Shown in pieces: positions 35,330 through 45,300 of a DNA stretch of 64,000 bases. Every line of letters begins with the position of its first letter. The first letter of the stretch is position 1. The translations under genes and the position numbers were made by a program. A model generated the notes under the pieces. The model searched no databases and was not told the DNA's origin. It was given only the letters and a program-made list of their open reading frames with translations. Source of the stretch: Corynebacterium diphtheriae (GTDB taxonomy: Bacteria > Actinomycetota > Actinomycetes > Mycobacteriales > Mycobacteriaceae); assembly GCF_001457455.1 (NCBI RefSeq), contig NZ_LN831026.1, forward strand, positions 868,001-932,000, given 5' to 3'.

Positions 35330-36142
35330 ATGAGCTTCTTTGAAGATTTGGCTACGGCGCTTGATAACGAGGGTATCGAGTCTCGTGTACATGATGACGT
35401 GTTGTTTGTTCCTATTACTTCTGATCTTGAGATTCAGTTTGTGGAGATCGACTCGGTGGTGCCAGCAGCAAATGTGTATATCGCTGCTGCTGACGTGGAT
35501 GAAGACGACGATGAGTTTGAGGCAGCACTGGTTAGTGTTGTGTTCTCGGTCGAAGATGCTGTGCGCACGGTTGCCGAGCATGTTGCGACGGACCAAGTTG
35601 TGACGGTGCTGCGTGATCTGTTGGAAGGCACTGATGATCGTATTGCGGAGCTGGAGTTTTTCCAGGATCCGCATGATCCGCATATGGTGCATGCTGAAGT
35701 TGCTGAAAGCTCGGAGCTGCAGGTTGTTGTTGATGTTGTTGATGGTGAGGCGCTCGCCACGGTGACTTTTGTAGCATTCGGTGAAAGTTTTGATGACTTG
35801 GTTGATCAAGCAATTGATGAGCTGTGGAGTGATCAAAGCAATGATGCGCTTAGCGATGAAGAGCGTGATCGCCTGTTTTATGATGTTGCAGCTGAGCTGA
35901 CAGAAGAAGCTGGGGAAGTTCTGCAGCTCGGTTCCTATTCTGATTGCAACAAACTGTTTGATGTCCTTTCCGTTGCTCTTGAAAATGCTGATGATTGGGA
36001 AGAACAGCTGGCTCCGTTGGAATTTGCTGAGGCTGATCTTGAATCCGAGGGAACCAGCTTTGAGTCTGAGGATTTGCTAGGCGATGATGACGATCTCGAA
36101 TTTGATGATCTTGACGAAGATGACGAAGACGAGGACGCCTAG
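35330..36142 (+). CDS. Very acidic conserved hypothetical protein
   Basis: A 270-residue protein with a folded-looking first 150 residues (SFFEDLATALDNEGIESRV) that resembles the YbjN-like alpha/beta repeat proteins. The C-terminal tail is nearly pure Asp/Glu (LGDDDDLEFDDLDEDDEDED). A single cysteine and no membrane segment are present. The function is unknown. It follows the FhuF-like gene by 49 bp on the same strand and converges on the hypothetical gene at 36151. The start is ATG 35330. Its tail has many GAT/GAA codons, typical of a real acidic tail rather than a shadow frame. Confidence 0.7.
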   Translation: MSFFEDLATALDNEGIESRVHDDVLFVPITSDLEIQFVEIDSVVPAANVYIAAADVDEDDDEFEAALVSVVFSVEDAVRTVAEHVATDQVVTVLRDLLEGTDDRIAELEFFQDPHDPHMVHAEVAESSELQVVVDVVDGEALATVTFVAFGESFDDLVDQAIDELWSDQSNDALSDEERDRLFYDVAAELTEEAGEVLQLGSYSDCNKLFDVLSVALENADDWEEQLAPLEFAEADLESEGTSFESEDLLGDDDDLEFDDLDEDDEDEDA

Positions 36143-36150
36143 CAACTAGG

Positions 36151-36693
36151 CTAAGCAGCTGCTTGGAACGTCTGAAACATCGATGCTGGTGATGGCAGTG
36201 GTTGGAAATCTCCTCCGACGATCCAGACGAATACTGGGCACTGTCCATGATCTGTGATCATATGGATGCATTCGGCGTATTGGGGGCCTACGAGCTGAAG
36301 CATCCATTGTTCTGCGTGTTCGAATGACACGTTATTGGATTTCGAATCGCTTATCCGCACGCTCATGAGATAAGCGGGTTGTTGGCGTACGCCAAAACCT
36401 TTGAGCCGTGCTTTGACGTTTGGGCCAATGCGTCGCCGGCTAATAGAAGCCACCAAGTGGGGTTGCGGAGATATTGTGCTGTGAAGTCCAACAAGCTTAA
36501 GCGAAGGCGGACGCCACGTTACTGTGGGGCGGGCGAGGGAACGAGGGTGCTTCATGAGCATGGAAAAACGTGCCACGGTGTCTTCGCGCAAAGTAGAAGC
36601 GACCTGGGAATCGACAGCACTGTCACTTCGGTGTGCGTGCGCCGTATGAGGGGTGGATTGGTGGATCTTTGTTAGGTTCTGAATGAATTTCAT
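36151..36693 (-). CDS. Hypothetical protein
   Basis: A 180-residue protein with no family I recognise. The first half is basic and serine/threonine-rich (MKFIQNLTKIHQSTPH), and the second half has a hydrophobic-polar pattern (WMLQLVGPQYAECIHMITDHGQCPVFVWIVGGDFQPLP) that looks folded. No competing frame of comparable quality occupies this stretch. It converges on the acidic protein with 8 bp between stops, and its start lies in the long non-coding gap before galM. Conservation would have to be checked to prove it is expressed. Confidence 0.5.
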   Translation of the reverse strand: MKFIQNLTKIHQSTPHTAHAHRSDSAVDSQVASTLREDTVARFSMLMKHPRSLARPTVTWRPPSLKLVGLHSTISPQPHLVASISRRRIGPNVKARLKGFGVRQQPAYLMSVRISDSKSNNVSFEHAEQWMLQLVGPQYAECIHMITDHGQCPVFVWIVGGDFQPLPSPASMFQTFQAAA

Positions 36694-36997
36694 GGCTTGA
36701 GACTATAACCTCCATCGAACATGTATACGGATTATCATACAAACAAGTGTTCGAAAAAGCAATGGGATGTTTATTTTTGTCGAAGATGGGGGATGTATAA
36801 GACCTTTTAACGCTTATGCTCGCAGGGTGGTTTGAAAGTCATTCCCAGTATTGGTGCGATTTTTGCCGATTATGGGGGTAAAAATATGTGACCTCCTCGA
36901 CATGTCAGACCTATTAAGTGCAAACCGTTGCACTCTGGTTATAACAAGCGTAAACCCGACTATAGAAAGTCTGCTTGACTAGGGAGGATGACATGAA
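36694..36997 (+). promoter_or_regulatory. 304-bp upstream region of the galactose operon
   Basis: No gene is visible. It is AT-rich and contains TATAAC (36940-36945) and TATAGA (36961-36966) as possible -10 boxes without a convincing -35. An inverted motif TGCAA-ACCG-TTGCA (36919-36932) is close to the LacI-family operator consensus. The ribosome-binding site is AGGGAGG at 36981. It may also drive the minus-strand gene at 36151. Confidence 0.55.
36919..36932. promoter_or_regulatory. LacI-family operator candidate
   Basis: TGCAAACCGTTGCA is a 14-bp palindrome with arms TGCAA/TTGCA and differs from the LacI-family consensus TG-n-AA-n-CG-n-TT-n-CA mainly at the centre. It lies 66 bp upstream of the galM start codon. 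A LacI-type regulator is not in the cluster. Confidence 0.5.
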
Positions 36998-37915
36998 ATG
37001 GATTCAATAGGAGAACAACCAAGCAACCGTGCCCCCGTTATTACTATTTCTTCTGGGCACTATCTAGCGCAGATCGCCACCTATGGTGGCGGAATTAAAT
37101 CCCTTACTTACGACGGTCGCCCGTTGGTGGAAACCTACCCAGACGATGCGTTTCCGCCACTCAACGCGGGCGTTGTCTTAGCACCGTGGCCTAATCGAAC
37201 TGACGCTGGTGCCTACGATTTTCAAGGTCAAAGCTATCAGCTGCCGATTACTGAGCCGGATCGTAATAATGCGATCCATGGTTTTGTGGCAGACATTGTG
37301 TGGAAGGTTGAGCTTATTCGCCCAGAGAGGGTATTGCTTTCTACCACTATTGAGCCACAGCAGGGATGGCCTTGGGCTATTGAGCTTGCGGCTGATTATT
37401 TACTAACGGATTCCGGTTTAAGGGCACAGTTCACGGCTACGACGCCGCATGAGGCTGTGCCCTTTGGCTTTGGATGGCATACCTATTTATCGGCCCAAGG
37501 CGCAGAGGTTGATAAGACCACGCTTCGTGTGGGCGTCGATAAGCAATGGATGCTTGATGATCGCAACCTTCCTACCGGTGAGCTCGTTCAACCTACTAAC
37601 GACGTTTCCGGTGGCCTGCCCATGGCGGGAAAGCTTCTCGACGACTGCTTCTTGGCCGAGCGCACTCCCGTAACAACAGTCCTGGAATCGCAGGGGGTGG
37701 GAGTATCCATGCACTGCAGCGAACAATTCCCGTGGTTCCAGATTTTTACTCCAGATCCGGCATGGGAAATGCCATATCCAGGGCGTGGGCGGTCGGTGGC
37801 TGTGGAACCGATGACAACATCCCCAAACGGACTGAACTTGGGAATCGACACGATCGGCGCGGCATCTCCGTGGCACGGAACGATCACGATTTCCGCATAT
37901 AACAAGCACTCTTAA
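36998..37915 (+). CDS. galM: Aldose 1-epimerase (galactose mutarotase)
   Basis: A 305-residue GalM-family enzyme that interconverts alpha- and beta-galactose. Recognisable parts are the GG-I-K-S-L strand, LAPWPNRTDAGAYDFQG (with the conserved Asn-Arg), AIHGFV (catalytic His) and PFGFGWHTYL (second His). The C-terminal Glu-containing strand is SVAVEPMTTSPNGLNLG, where Glu acts as base. It starts at ATG 36998 after AGGGAGG; two out-of-frame ATGs just before it stop at once. It is the first gene of galM-symporter-small protein-galT-galK. galE is not in the window. Confidence 0.88.
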   Translation: MDSIGEQPSNRAPVITISSGHYLAQIATYGGGIKSLTYDGRPLVETYPDDAFPPLNAGVVLAPWPNRTDAGAYDFQGQSYQLPITEPDRNNAIHGFVADIVWKVELIRPERVLLSTTIEPQQGWPWAIELAADYLLTDSGLRAQFTATTPHEAVPFGFGWHTYLSAQGAEVDKTTLRVGVDKQWMLDDRNLPTGELVQPTNDVSGGLPMAGKLLDDCFLAERTPVTTVLESQGVGVSMHCSEQFPWFQIFTPDPAWEMPYPGRGRSVAVEPMTTSPNGLNLGIDTIGAASPWHGTITISAYNKHS

Positions 37916-37951
37916 CCAGCATTAAAAATCAACAACATAAGGATGATCCTC

Positions 37952-39610
37952 ATGGATACCGCATTGAGGCTAGACGCGACGTGGGTCGATTACCTGCTTG
38001 TCGCCTTGTACTTTGTATTTGTTTTGGGCATCGGATGGGCTGCGAAAGCTCGCGTGTCCTCCTCCATTGACTTTTTCCTATCTGGGCGCGGGCTGCCAGC
38101 TTGGGTCACAGGTCTTGCCTTTGTCTCCGCCAACTTAGGCGCTGTGGAGATCATCGGCATGTCGGCTAATGGCGTACAATATGGTTTCCAAACCATGCAC
38201 TATTTCTGGATCGGCGCAGTACCTGCCATGGTGTTCCTAGGAATCGTGATGATGCCGTTCTACTACGGCTCCAAGGTCCGTTCGGTTCCTGAATTTATGC
38301 ACCGCCGTTTCGGTAGCGCAGCTCACTTGGTCAATGCTGTGTCCTTCGCTGTGGCACAGCTGCTGATCGCCGGTGTGAACCTCTTCCTCCTAGCGAAGGT
38401 TGTCAACGCACTTCTCGGTTGGCCGCTGTGGGTCGCCCTCGTATTGGCCGCGGTCATTGTGTTGTCGTACATCACTTTGGGCGGTTTGTCTGCCGCGATC
38501 TATAACGAGGTGCTGCAGTTCTTTGTCATTCTTGCCATGCTGCTTCCTATCACCATCATTGGTCTTAATCGAGTAGGAGGGTGGCAGGGCCTAAAGGAAC
38601 AGGTTGCTATCGAGCACAACTTCCACACGTGGCCAGGCGTAGAGATTTCGGGTTTTGATAACCCAGTGATCTCGGTGATTGGTATTACCTTCGGCTTGGG
38701 TTTTGTGCTGTCATTTGGTTATTGGACAACCAACTTCGTTGAGGTGCAGCGCGCTATGGCATCGGAGTCGATCTCCGCTGCTCGCAAGACTCCGATTATC
38801 GGTGCGTTCCCTAAGATGTTTGTTCCATTCCTCGTGGTACTTCCTGGCATGGTCGCATCGGTCACTGTTGCTGAGCTGATTGGTGATAATCCTGCCGGCA
38901 AGCCTAACGACGCCATCTTGTATCTCATGCGTGACCTTCTTCCCAACGGTCTGCTCGGCGTTGCTATTGCAGGTCTGTTAGCCTCGTTCATGGCTGGTAT
39001 GGCTGCTAACATCTCGGCATTTAACACCGTGATCTCTTATGACATTTGGCAAACCTATGTGATCAAAGATCGCGAAGATGACTACTACCTGAAGTTCGGA
39101 CGCCTTGCCACTGTTGCCGCCACCTTGATCGCAGTGTTTACTGCGTTGCTTGCCCAGAACTTTGGCAACATCATGGATTATCTGCAAACACTGTTCGGTT
39201 TCTTTAACGCACCACTGTTTGCCACCTTCATTTTGGGTATGTTCTGGAAGCGCATGACTCCTCACGCAGGTTGGACCGGCCTTGTGGCAGGTACTGCGTC
39301 GGCAATCTTCTACTGGTACTTGGCTACCTTTACTGAATCTTCTGCAACGCTGCTTAATCTGCCAGGACAAGGCACTGCATTCGTTGCTGCCGGTATCGCG
39401 TTTAGCGTCGACATCCTCGTCTCCGTGATCGTTACCATGTTCACCCAGCCGAAGCCGGATCACGAGCTGGTGGGCTTTGTAAAGTCTGTTACCCCAAAGG
39501 ACCATTTCGAGGACCATTCCGAAGACGGCCAGCCGTGGTACCGCCGCACCGTTCCACTAGGAATGCTGTGCTTAATCTTGGTCATCGCTCTCAACGTTAT
39601 CTTTGCCTAG
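37952..39610 (+). CDS. Sodium:solute symporter, probable galactose importer
   Basis: A 552-residue SSS-family symporter with about 14 membrane segments (GxGWAAKARVSSSIDFFLSGRGLPAW early, RRFGSAAHLVNAVSF). It is close to the vSGLT group, which moves galactose or glucose with Na+. Its place between galM and galT-galK supports galactose as substrate, by context. The start ATG 37952 has AAGGATG upstream; the ATG at 37943 is too close to that site. The stop TAG is the first half of a CTAGGAGG octamer (39607-39614) that also supplies the ribosome-binding site of the next gene. Confidence 0.85.
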   Translation: MDTALRLDATWVDYLLVALYFVFVLGIGWAAKARVSSSIDFFLSGRGLPAWVTGLAFVSANLGAVEIIGMSANGVQYGFQTMHYFWIGAVPAMVFLGIVMMPFYYGSKVRSVPEFMHRRFGSAAHLVNAVSFAVAQLLIAGVNLFLLAKVVNALLGWPLWVALVLAAVIVLSYITLGGLSAAIYNEVLQFFVILAMLLPITIIGLNRVGGWQGLKEQVAIEHNFHTWPGVEISGFDNPVISVIGITFGLGFVLSFGYWTTNFVEVQRAMASESISAARKTPIIGAFPKMFVPFLVVLPGMVASVTVAELIGDNPAGKPNDAILYLMRDLLPNGLLGVAIAGLLASFMAGMAANISAFNTVISYDIWQTYVIKDREDDYYLKFGRLATVAATLIAVFTALLAQNFGNIMDYLQTLFGFFNAPLFATFILGMFWKRMTPHAGWTGLVAGTASAIFYWYLATFTESSATLLNLPGQGTAFVAAGIAFSVDILVSVIVTMFTQPKPDHELVGFVKSVTPKDHFEDHSEDGQPWYRRTVPLGMLCLILVIALNVIFA

Positions 39611-39614
39611 GAGG
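39607..39614 (+). promoter_or_regulatory. Octamer serving as stop codon plus Shine-Dalgarno
   Basis: CTAGGAGG ends the symporter gene with its TAG, and its GGAGG (extended by AGAGG) forms the ribosome-binding site of the 93-residue membrane protein that starts at 39623. Confidence 0.7.
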
Positions 39615-39622
39615 AGAGGAAA

Positions 39623-39904
39623 ATGCATAACAATACAACGCAAAAACCAGCGGGATCACACACTCACCTCGCCGGCGCATTTGATATCAGAAATGTCATC
39701 GGAGCATTGATCGGACTCTACGGAGTGATCTTGGTGCTTTGTAGCTTTGCTCTTGACCCAGGTATCAATCCAGATACGGGCGTGGCTAAAAACGCTCAAG
39801 ATAATTTGTGGGCGGGCCTTATCATGGTCATCGTTGGTGTGGTGTTTTTCGCTTGGGCAAAACTTCGCCCGATCGTTATTGAAGAATCCGCAGGTGAAAA
39901 ATAA
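39623..39904 (+). CDS. Small two-helix membrane protein in gal operon
   Basis: A 93-residue protein with two membrane helices, about residues 24-43 (VIGALIGLYGVILVLCSFAL) and 56-75 (LWAGLIMVIVGVVFFAWAKL), and a loop of about 12 residues. It lies 12 bp after the symporter and overlaps galT by one base (TAATG), so it is embedded in the operon. Small helical partners of SSS transporters exist (for example DUF485 proteins beside ActP and YhdT beside PanF), so it may be an accessory subunit of the symporter; that is inference. I do not recognise the family. Confidence 0.75.
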   Translation: MHNNTTQKPAGSHTHLAGAFDIRNVIGALIGLYGVILVLCSFALDPGINPDTGVAKNAQDNLWAGLIMVIVGVVFFAWAKLRPIVIEESAGEK

Positions 39905-41034
39905 TGAACGTGACTACTTCCACGCTTGCCGACGGTCGCGAGATCATCTACTTCGATGACCACGAGCTGCGCGAGGGAGAACGAGTTCTTCACGATTCCA
40001 GGGACCTGCCCCACACGCAGCCACTGTCGGAGATCCGCCACGATCCCCTCACAAACACGTGGGTGGCTTACGCAGCCCACCGCATGAACCGCACGTTTAT
40101 GCCACCAGCGAATGAAAACCCGCTTGCACCGACAACGCCTGGCAACCTTCCTACAGAGATACCGTCGCCTACGTATGACGTCGTTGTTTTTGAAAACCGA
40201 TTCCCGTCGTTTTCTATGAACATCGCAGTAGGAGAGGATTGGGAAAGTTATGTCGATGGGATAGACCTCTATCCACGTCGACCAGCCCTTGCCCGTTGCG
40301 AGGTAGTCTGCTTTACCCCAGATGTAGACAAGTCCTTTAAGGATCTGCCGGTGTCACGTATTCGCACTGTCATCAATGCTTGGGCACATCGAACCGAGGC
40401 GCTGTCCGCCTTGCCTGGCGTCCAACAGGTGTTCCCCTTTGAAAACAGGGGAGAAGAAATCGGCGTAACACTCCAACACCCGCACGGGCAGATCTACTCC
40501 TACCCGTTCCTTTCCCCACGGCTACAAGCAATTGTTCAAAGTGCACAATACTATGCGGAAACACACGACGGCCATGATCTCTTCGATGCGATCATCCGCG
40601 AAGAAACTGCTGCACAAACACGAGTTATTGAACGCACAGAGCACTTCATTGTTTTCGTCCCAGCAGCCGCAAAATGGCCAGTAGAAGCAATGGTCATGCC
40701 GCTTCGTGCCGTAGCTGACTTCACCGAACTCACTGACGTGGAACGCGACGACCTAGCAGCACTACTCAAGCGCCTCTACACGGCAGTGGACAGCTTCTTC
40801 GAAGGAGTAGCTAAAACCCCATACATCGCAGGCTGGACCCAAGCACCAGTAGACCCAGCACTGCGCCCATTTGGCCGCCTCCACCTGCAGCTGTTTTCCT
40901 TAATGAGGTCGCCAAACCGAATGAAGTTCCTCGCCGGTTCAGAATCAAGCCAAGGGGTCTGGATCAACGACACCACCCCAGAACGCATCGCACAACGATT
41001 CAAGGAGGTATGGCCACATGCCACGCTGGATTAA
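39904..41034 (+). CDS. galT: Galactose-1-phosphate uridylyltransferase
   Basis: A 376-residue Leloir-pathway enzyme that exchanges UMP between UDP-glucose and galactose 1-phosphate. It carries the nucleophile motif H-P-H-G-Q in GVTLQHPHGQIYSYPF (the second His is uridylylated) and the FENRFPSF segment. Cys-rich zinc sites of the E. coli enzyme are absent. The start at ATG 39904 overlaps the stop of the small membrane protein. The end overlaps galK by 17 bp, so galK is translationally coupled. Confidence 0.93.
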   Translation: MNVTTSTLADGREIIYFDDHELREGERVLHDSRDLPHTQPLSEIRHDPLTNTWVAYAAHRMNRTFMPPANENPLAPTTPGNLPTEIPSPTYDVVVFENRFPSFSMNIAVGEDWESYVDGIDLYPRRPALARCEVVCFTPDVDKSFKDLPVSRIRTVINAWAHRTEALSALPGVQQVFPFENRGEEIGVTLQHPHGQIYSYPFLSPRLQAIVQSAQYYAETHDGHDLFDAIIREETAAQTRVIERTEHFIVFVPAAAKWPVEAMVMPLRAVADFTELTDVERDDLAALLKRLYTAVDSFFEGVAKTPYIAGWTQAPVDPALRPFGRLHLQLFSLMRSPNRMKFLAGSESSQGVWINDTTPERIAQRFKEVWPHATLD

Positions 41035-42247
41035 CACCCGAAGCCCCGAACAATTAGACACCGACGCCCGAGCACTGTTTACCCAAGCCTTCGGCAACGA
41101 ACCCGAAGGCGTATGGGCAGCACCAGGACGCGTCAACGTCATCGGTGACCACGTCGATTACGCCGGCGGAATGTCCATCCCCTTCGCACTGCAACAAAAC
41201 ACAGCCGTAGCAGTACGTCAGCGTGACGACGCCCTCCTCAACGTCGTATCGCTCATTCCAGGTGCCAAAGAACCAGCACGCCTGAGCATCCCCCTAGCTG
41301 AAGTCGGCCCGCTCAACCCCGACTCATGGGCAGGCTATGTTGTAGGAACAGTGTGGGCAGGCGTGCAATCAGGAGTGATCCCACGTTGCAGCGGCCTCGA
41401 CATCGCAGTTGTCTCCGACGTACCGGTGGGCTCCGGACTATCCTCCTCAGCCGCACTGGAATGCTCTATAGGAGTAGCAGCATACGAGCTCGCAGTCGGA
41501 CACGCACCAGACGCAGCCGCACGCGCCGAGCTAGTCGAGGCAGCAATTCGTGCGGAAAATGAGGTCGTGGGGGCGTCGACAGGCGGACTCGACCAGCGGG
41601 CTTCAATTTTTGGTGAAGAAGGCAAAGCCCTTGTCATCGACTTTCACACTAATCAATTTCGGCTGGTACCCTTCGACCTTGAGTCGCGGGGTTTGGTTCT
41701 GCTCATTGCAGACACCAATGCTCCGCACGCGCTTAACGACGGCCAATATGCTTCTCGACGTGGCGTGACCGATGAAGTCGCTCATGCTCTAGGAGGGGAG
41801 AATGCCACCATTCGCAGCGTGAATTCCACAGGAGACATCCTTGATCGCACCCGCGAATGGGCCGCTGCTAACAACAAAGATATTGATGTAGTAGTTCGCC
41901 GCGTGAAGCACATCGTGGAAGAAACTGAACGCACCGCTGAAGCTGCAACTGCGCTTGATGCGGGGAACTTTGATCGCTTCCGCGAGCTCATGAAGGACTC
42001 CCATATCTCGTTACGGGACCAATATGAGGTTTCTACACCCGAGCTTGATTCAGCATTCGATGCGGCTGGGCAATATGGTGCACGAATGACAGGTGGTGGC
42101 TTCGGTGGCTCGGTGATTACCCTCGTCGCCGCTGACCGAGTAGAAGAAGTAGCAACAGCGATTGCAGACGCTGCGCAACGCCAAGGCTATCCAGAACCCA
42201 CATTTGTGGTGGCCTCGCCGGGTCGAGGCGCGCGACGCCTGAGCTAA
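41018..42247 (+). CDS. galK: Galactokinase
   Basis: A 409-residue GHMP-family kinase that phosphorylates galactose with ATP. The galactose-binding signature is GRVNVIGDHVDYAGG (residues about 30-44, with Asp in place of the usual Glu). The phosphate loop is PVGSGLSSSAALE (about residue 130), and the C-terminal motif is RMTGGGFGGSVITL. The start at ATG 41018 has AAGGAGG 7 bp before it, inside galT. It is the last gene before the strong terminator at 42260. Confidence 0.93.
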   Translation: MPRWINTRSPEQLDTDARALFTQAFGNEPEGVWAAPGRVNVIGDHVDYAGGMSIPFALQQNTAVAVRQRDDALLNVVSLIPGAKEPARLSIPLAEVGPLNPDSWAGYVVGTVWAGVQSGVIPRCSGLDIAVVSDVPVGSGLSSSAALECSIGVAAYELAVGHAPDAAARAELVEAAIRAENEVVGASTGGLDQRASIFGEEGKALVIDFHTNQFRLVPFDLESRGLVLLIADTNAPHALNDGQYASRRGVTDEVAHALGGENATIRSVNSTGDILDRTREWAAANNKDIDVVVRRVKHIVEETERTAEAATALDAGNFDRFRELMKDSHISLRDQYEVSTPELDSAFDAAGQYGARMTGGGFGGSVITLVAADRVEEVATAIADAAQRQGYPEPTFVVASPGRGARRLS

Positions 42248-42259
42248 GGCATAGGGGAG

Positions 42260-42298
42260 AGCCCTTCGCAATCATGTGTGTGACTGCGAAGGGCTTTT
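42260..42298. terminator. Bidirectional terminator after galK
   Basis: AGCCCTTCGCA (42260-42270) and TGCGAAGGGCT (42285-42295) form a stem with a 14-nt loop, followed by TTTTA. It ends the galactose operon and should also stop the PLD-helicase gene that converges on it. Confidence 0.88.
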
Positions 42299-42300
42299 AG

Positions 42301-45300
42301 TTACACCACTGCACGGCCTTGGATGAAGAGGTGCTGTGGCATGCTTCGCTGGAGCGCCAGCTCAAATTGGATTGGCTTCTCGTTTTTATGGGAAACGTAA
42401 TCTACTTGACCTAACAAGGTGAATGACTCCGCAAGACCAACTTCATTTTTATTGGCATTTCTTACTGCCAAAAGTAGTGAGTGATCGAGCTCTTTATGAT
42501 GGATATAGCGCTGTGCAGTAGGCGATTTAATAGCTGTTCGAGATTGAGACTCCCAATGGAACAAATCAGGAGAAATCGGGTAGTCCTTGTAAGAGGTTTT
42601 TTCGTTGAAATGTTTATCGCTTTTCTGCAAAGTAACAAGAAACAGATCGGCATTAAAATTATTAAGTTTGCGAACACCTTCTCGAGGAAGTTTTGCCATA
42701 ATCGGCAATTCTTCTCCATCTTCTAAAACTGCCATTAGTTCCGCAAGTGAATATTGCGCATGCGATAACAACACGGTATTTCCTAGGTCACCCTTGAGAG
42801 GCGCAGGATTTACTTTGCTGTCTTCAACTTGAATTTCGAGCAATTCGGATAGTTCTTTGCAAAACGCACGATGTCTGTGGATTTCTTCTAAAGCTTTATC
42901 GAATGTGGCAGGAATGACTTTCTGTGGCCTGTTCGCCCAGATATTAAGGATCAACATTTTCGCGTAAGGCTGTAGATCGAGGGGAAGGGAACCGATCGTA
43001 TTCGCAGTCGAAGCAATAATGTCACGATATGCATTGGCTCTCTGATAATCGTTTATATGAAGGAACGACTTGACTCGGTTGAGAAGTAGATCCTTACGTG
43101 GATCAGCTTTGTCTGCTAGACCAGCTTGCCCCAGATAGAAATTCCAGCTGTAGTCTTTAGGCCGATAAACGTCCATAACAGGAATGCCAGTTGAATCGAT
43201 GAATTTGCGTAATGAAGTTGATCCGATTTCACCGGTTAAACTGATCATCCGCTTGGATGTTGTCCGTGTCACCTGTTTCAGGTTTTTAAGGACTTGTTCC
43301 TTTGTTAATTTATCTAGGATAATGCTGCTGCCAGCCGGAATAGCAGGGAAATCATTTTCGGCTTGGTCAACGAGTTCTTTTCCTGTAAATCCAGTTAGGG
43401 CTCGGAAACGGCTTTCCATATCAAATTCCTGGCTGTGCAAACCAACAAAGTCCAGAATGAGACAGGATTCTTTCCTTTGATAAAGGCGAAGGCCTCGGCC
43501 AATTTGCTGGAGGAATAGTACGGGGCTTTGAGTAGGACGAAGTAAGAGGACGGTATTAATTTCTGGAATATCAAGGCCTTCATTGAAAAGGTCTACAGAG
43601 AAGATAACTTTGATACGTCCAGTTTTCAGATCATCTAGTCGGTTGCGTCGGGTTGTCGCATTATCTTGCCCGCTCAGCACGGCTGCAGGCACACCTTGTT
43701 TACTAAAATATGCGGCCATGAATGTTGCGTGTTCTACAGAAACGCAAAAACCCAGTGCTTTTACTCCCGATAAACCGAATGCATAATTGTTTAATGACTG
43801 CAAAATAAGCCTTGCCCGTTTTTCTCCACGCGCAACATAAAGTTCATTCAGGGCTGATACCGCATATTCATGCTTGCGCTTGTCCCAAGCAACTGACTGC
43901 AGATCAGTATCATCATTCACACCAAAATATTGCATGGGGGCAAGCAATTGAAGCGAAAGAGCGTCCCAAATTCGTAGCTCATGGGCTACGCGGTAATCGA
44001 AGAATTCCTTGACATTGATTCCGTCTCCACGTTCAGGAGTAGCAGTTAGCCCGAGTAACTCTTGAGGCTCGAAATAATCCATGACCTTGCGATAAGAGAT
44101 TGCTTGGGCATGGTGGAACTCATCAATAATGATGAACTCGAAATGGTCTTTTCCTAATGCTTCCATTCGGGAAGTATTTAAGGATTGAATACTTGCAAAG
44201 ACATGAGTCCATTCTTTAGGAAGAACGCCATCAACAAGTAGTTCTCCAAAATTGCCGTCTGATAGTACTTCGCGGAAGGTACGAAGTGCTTGTTGCAGAA
44301 TTTCTTTTCTATGTGCAATGAAAAGTAAACGGGGACGTCTACCCAATGCATCGCACATGTTTCTGTAATCTAAGGCTGCAACGACAGTTTTACCTGTGCC
44401 AGTTGCTGCTACAAGCAAGTTTCTATGTCGATTATGTTGCTCGCGTTCTGCTTGCAGACTTTCCAACATGTCTTGTTGATAAGGATATGGCTTTACTTCT
44501 AACCCTGATATAGCGAGCTCATCGCTTCCACCGCTAGCAAAACGATCTCGTTGAAGTGCGTATTCGAGTTCCTGTCCATCAGTGCGTGGATCATAAGAAA
44601 CGAAGTGTTTATCGGCCCAATACGAATCAAATGTTGCAATAAATTTCGAAACAATCTCAGGGGATTTACCTGACGAAGTACGAACATTCCACTCCATGCC
44701 GTTAACCAACGCTGAAGCAGACAAATTTGAACTTCCGATGTATGCAGTATCAAATCCCGAGTTGCGTTTAAATAACCATGCTTTAGCATGCAAACGCGTC
44801 ATATTTGTCTCGTACGAGATCTTAATTTCCGCCCCGTATTTTTCCACGAGCCTATCAATTGCCTCCTTATCGGTAGCACCGCAGTACGTCGTGGTGATGA
44901 TGCGAAGGGGAACACCGCGATCGCGAAGCTTAAGAAGAGGCTCATCAAGCACTCGAAGCCCTCCAGTTTTTATGAAAGCGCATAGAAGGTCAACCGAATC
45001 AGCTGTTTCCAGCTCACGGCGGATTTCGAGATCCATATTGGATTCATTTTTCGCATTTGTTAAGAGCGCCAGGGAGGAAAGTGGTTGCTCTGGTAGCTGG
45101 GGCGCCTGTATTAAAGAAGTCGGACGGATCGACGTAAGTAGCTGTTCAGAATCAACACTGGAATCAGTATCTAGAAGCGCAGCCATAGAATTGATAAGCG
45201 CTATGCGTTCCTTTTCCTCATTAAGGCTTGATAGCTTGGCTTCGAAGCGTAGCGAAAACTCTCGGGCAAGCGCGTCGGTGTAGCGGCGTTTTACCTCTTC

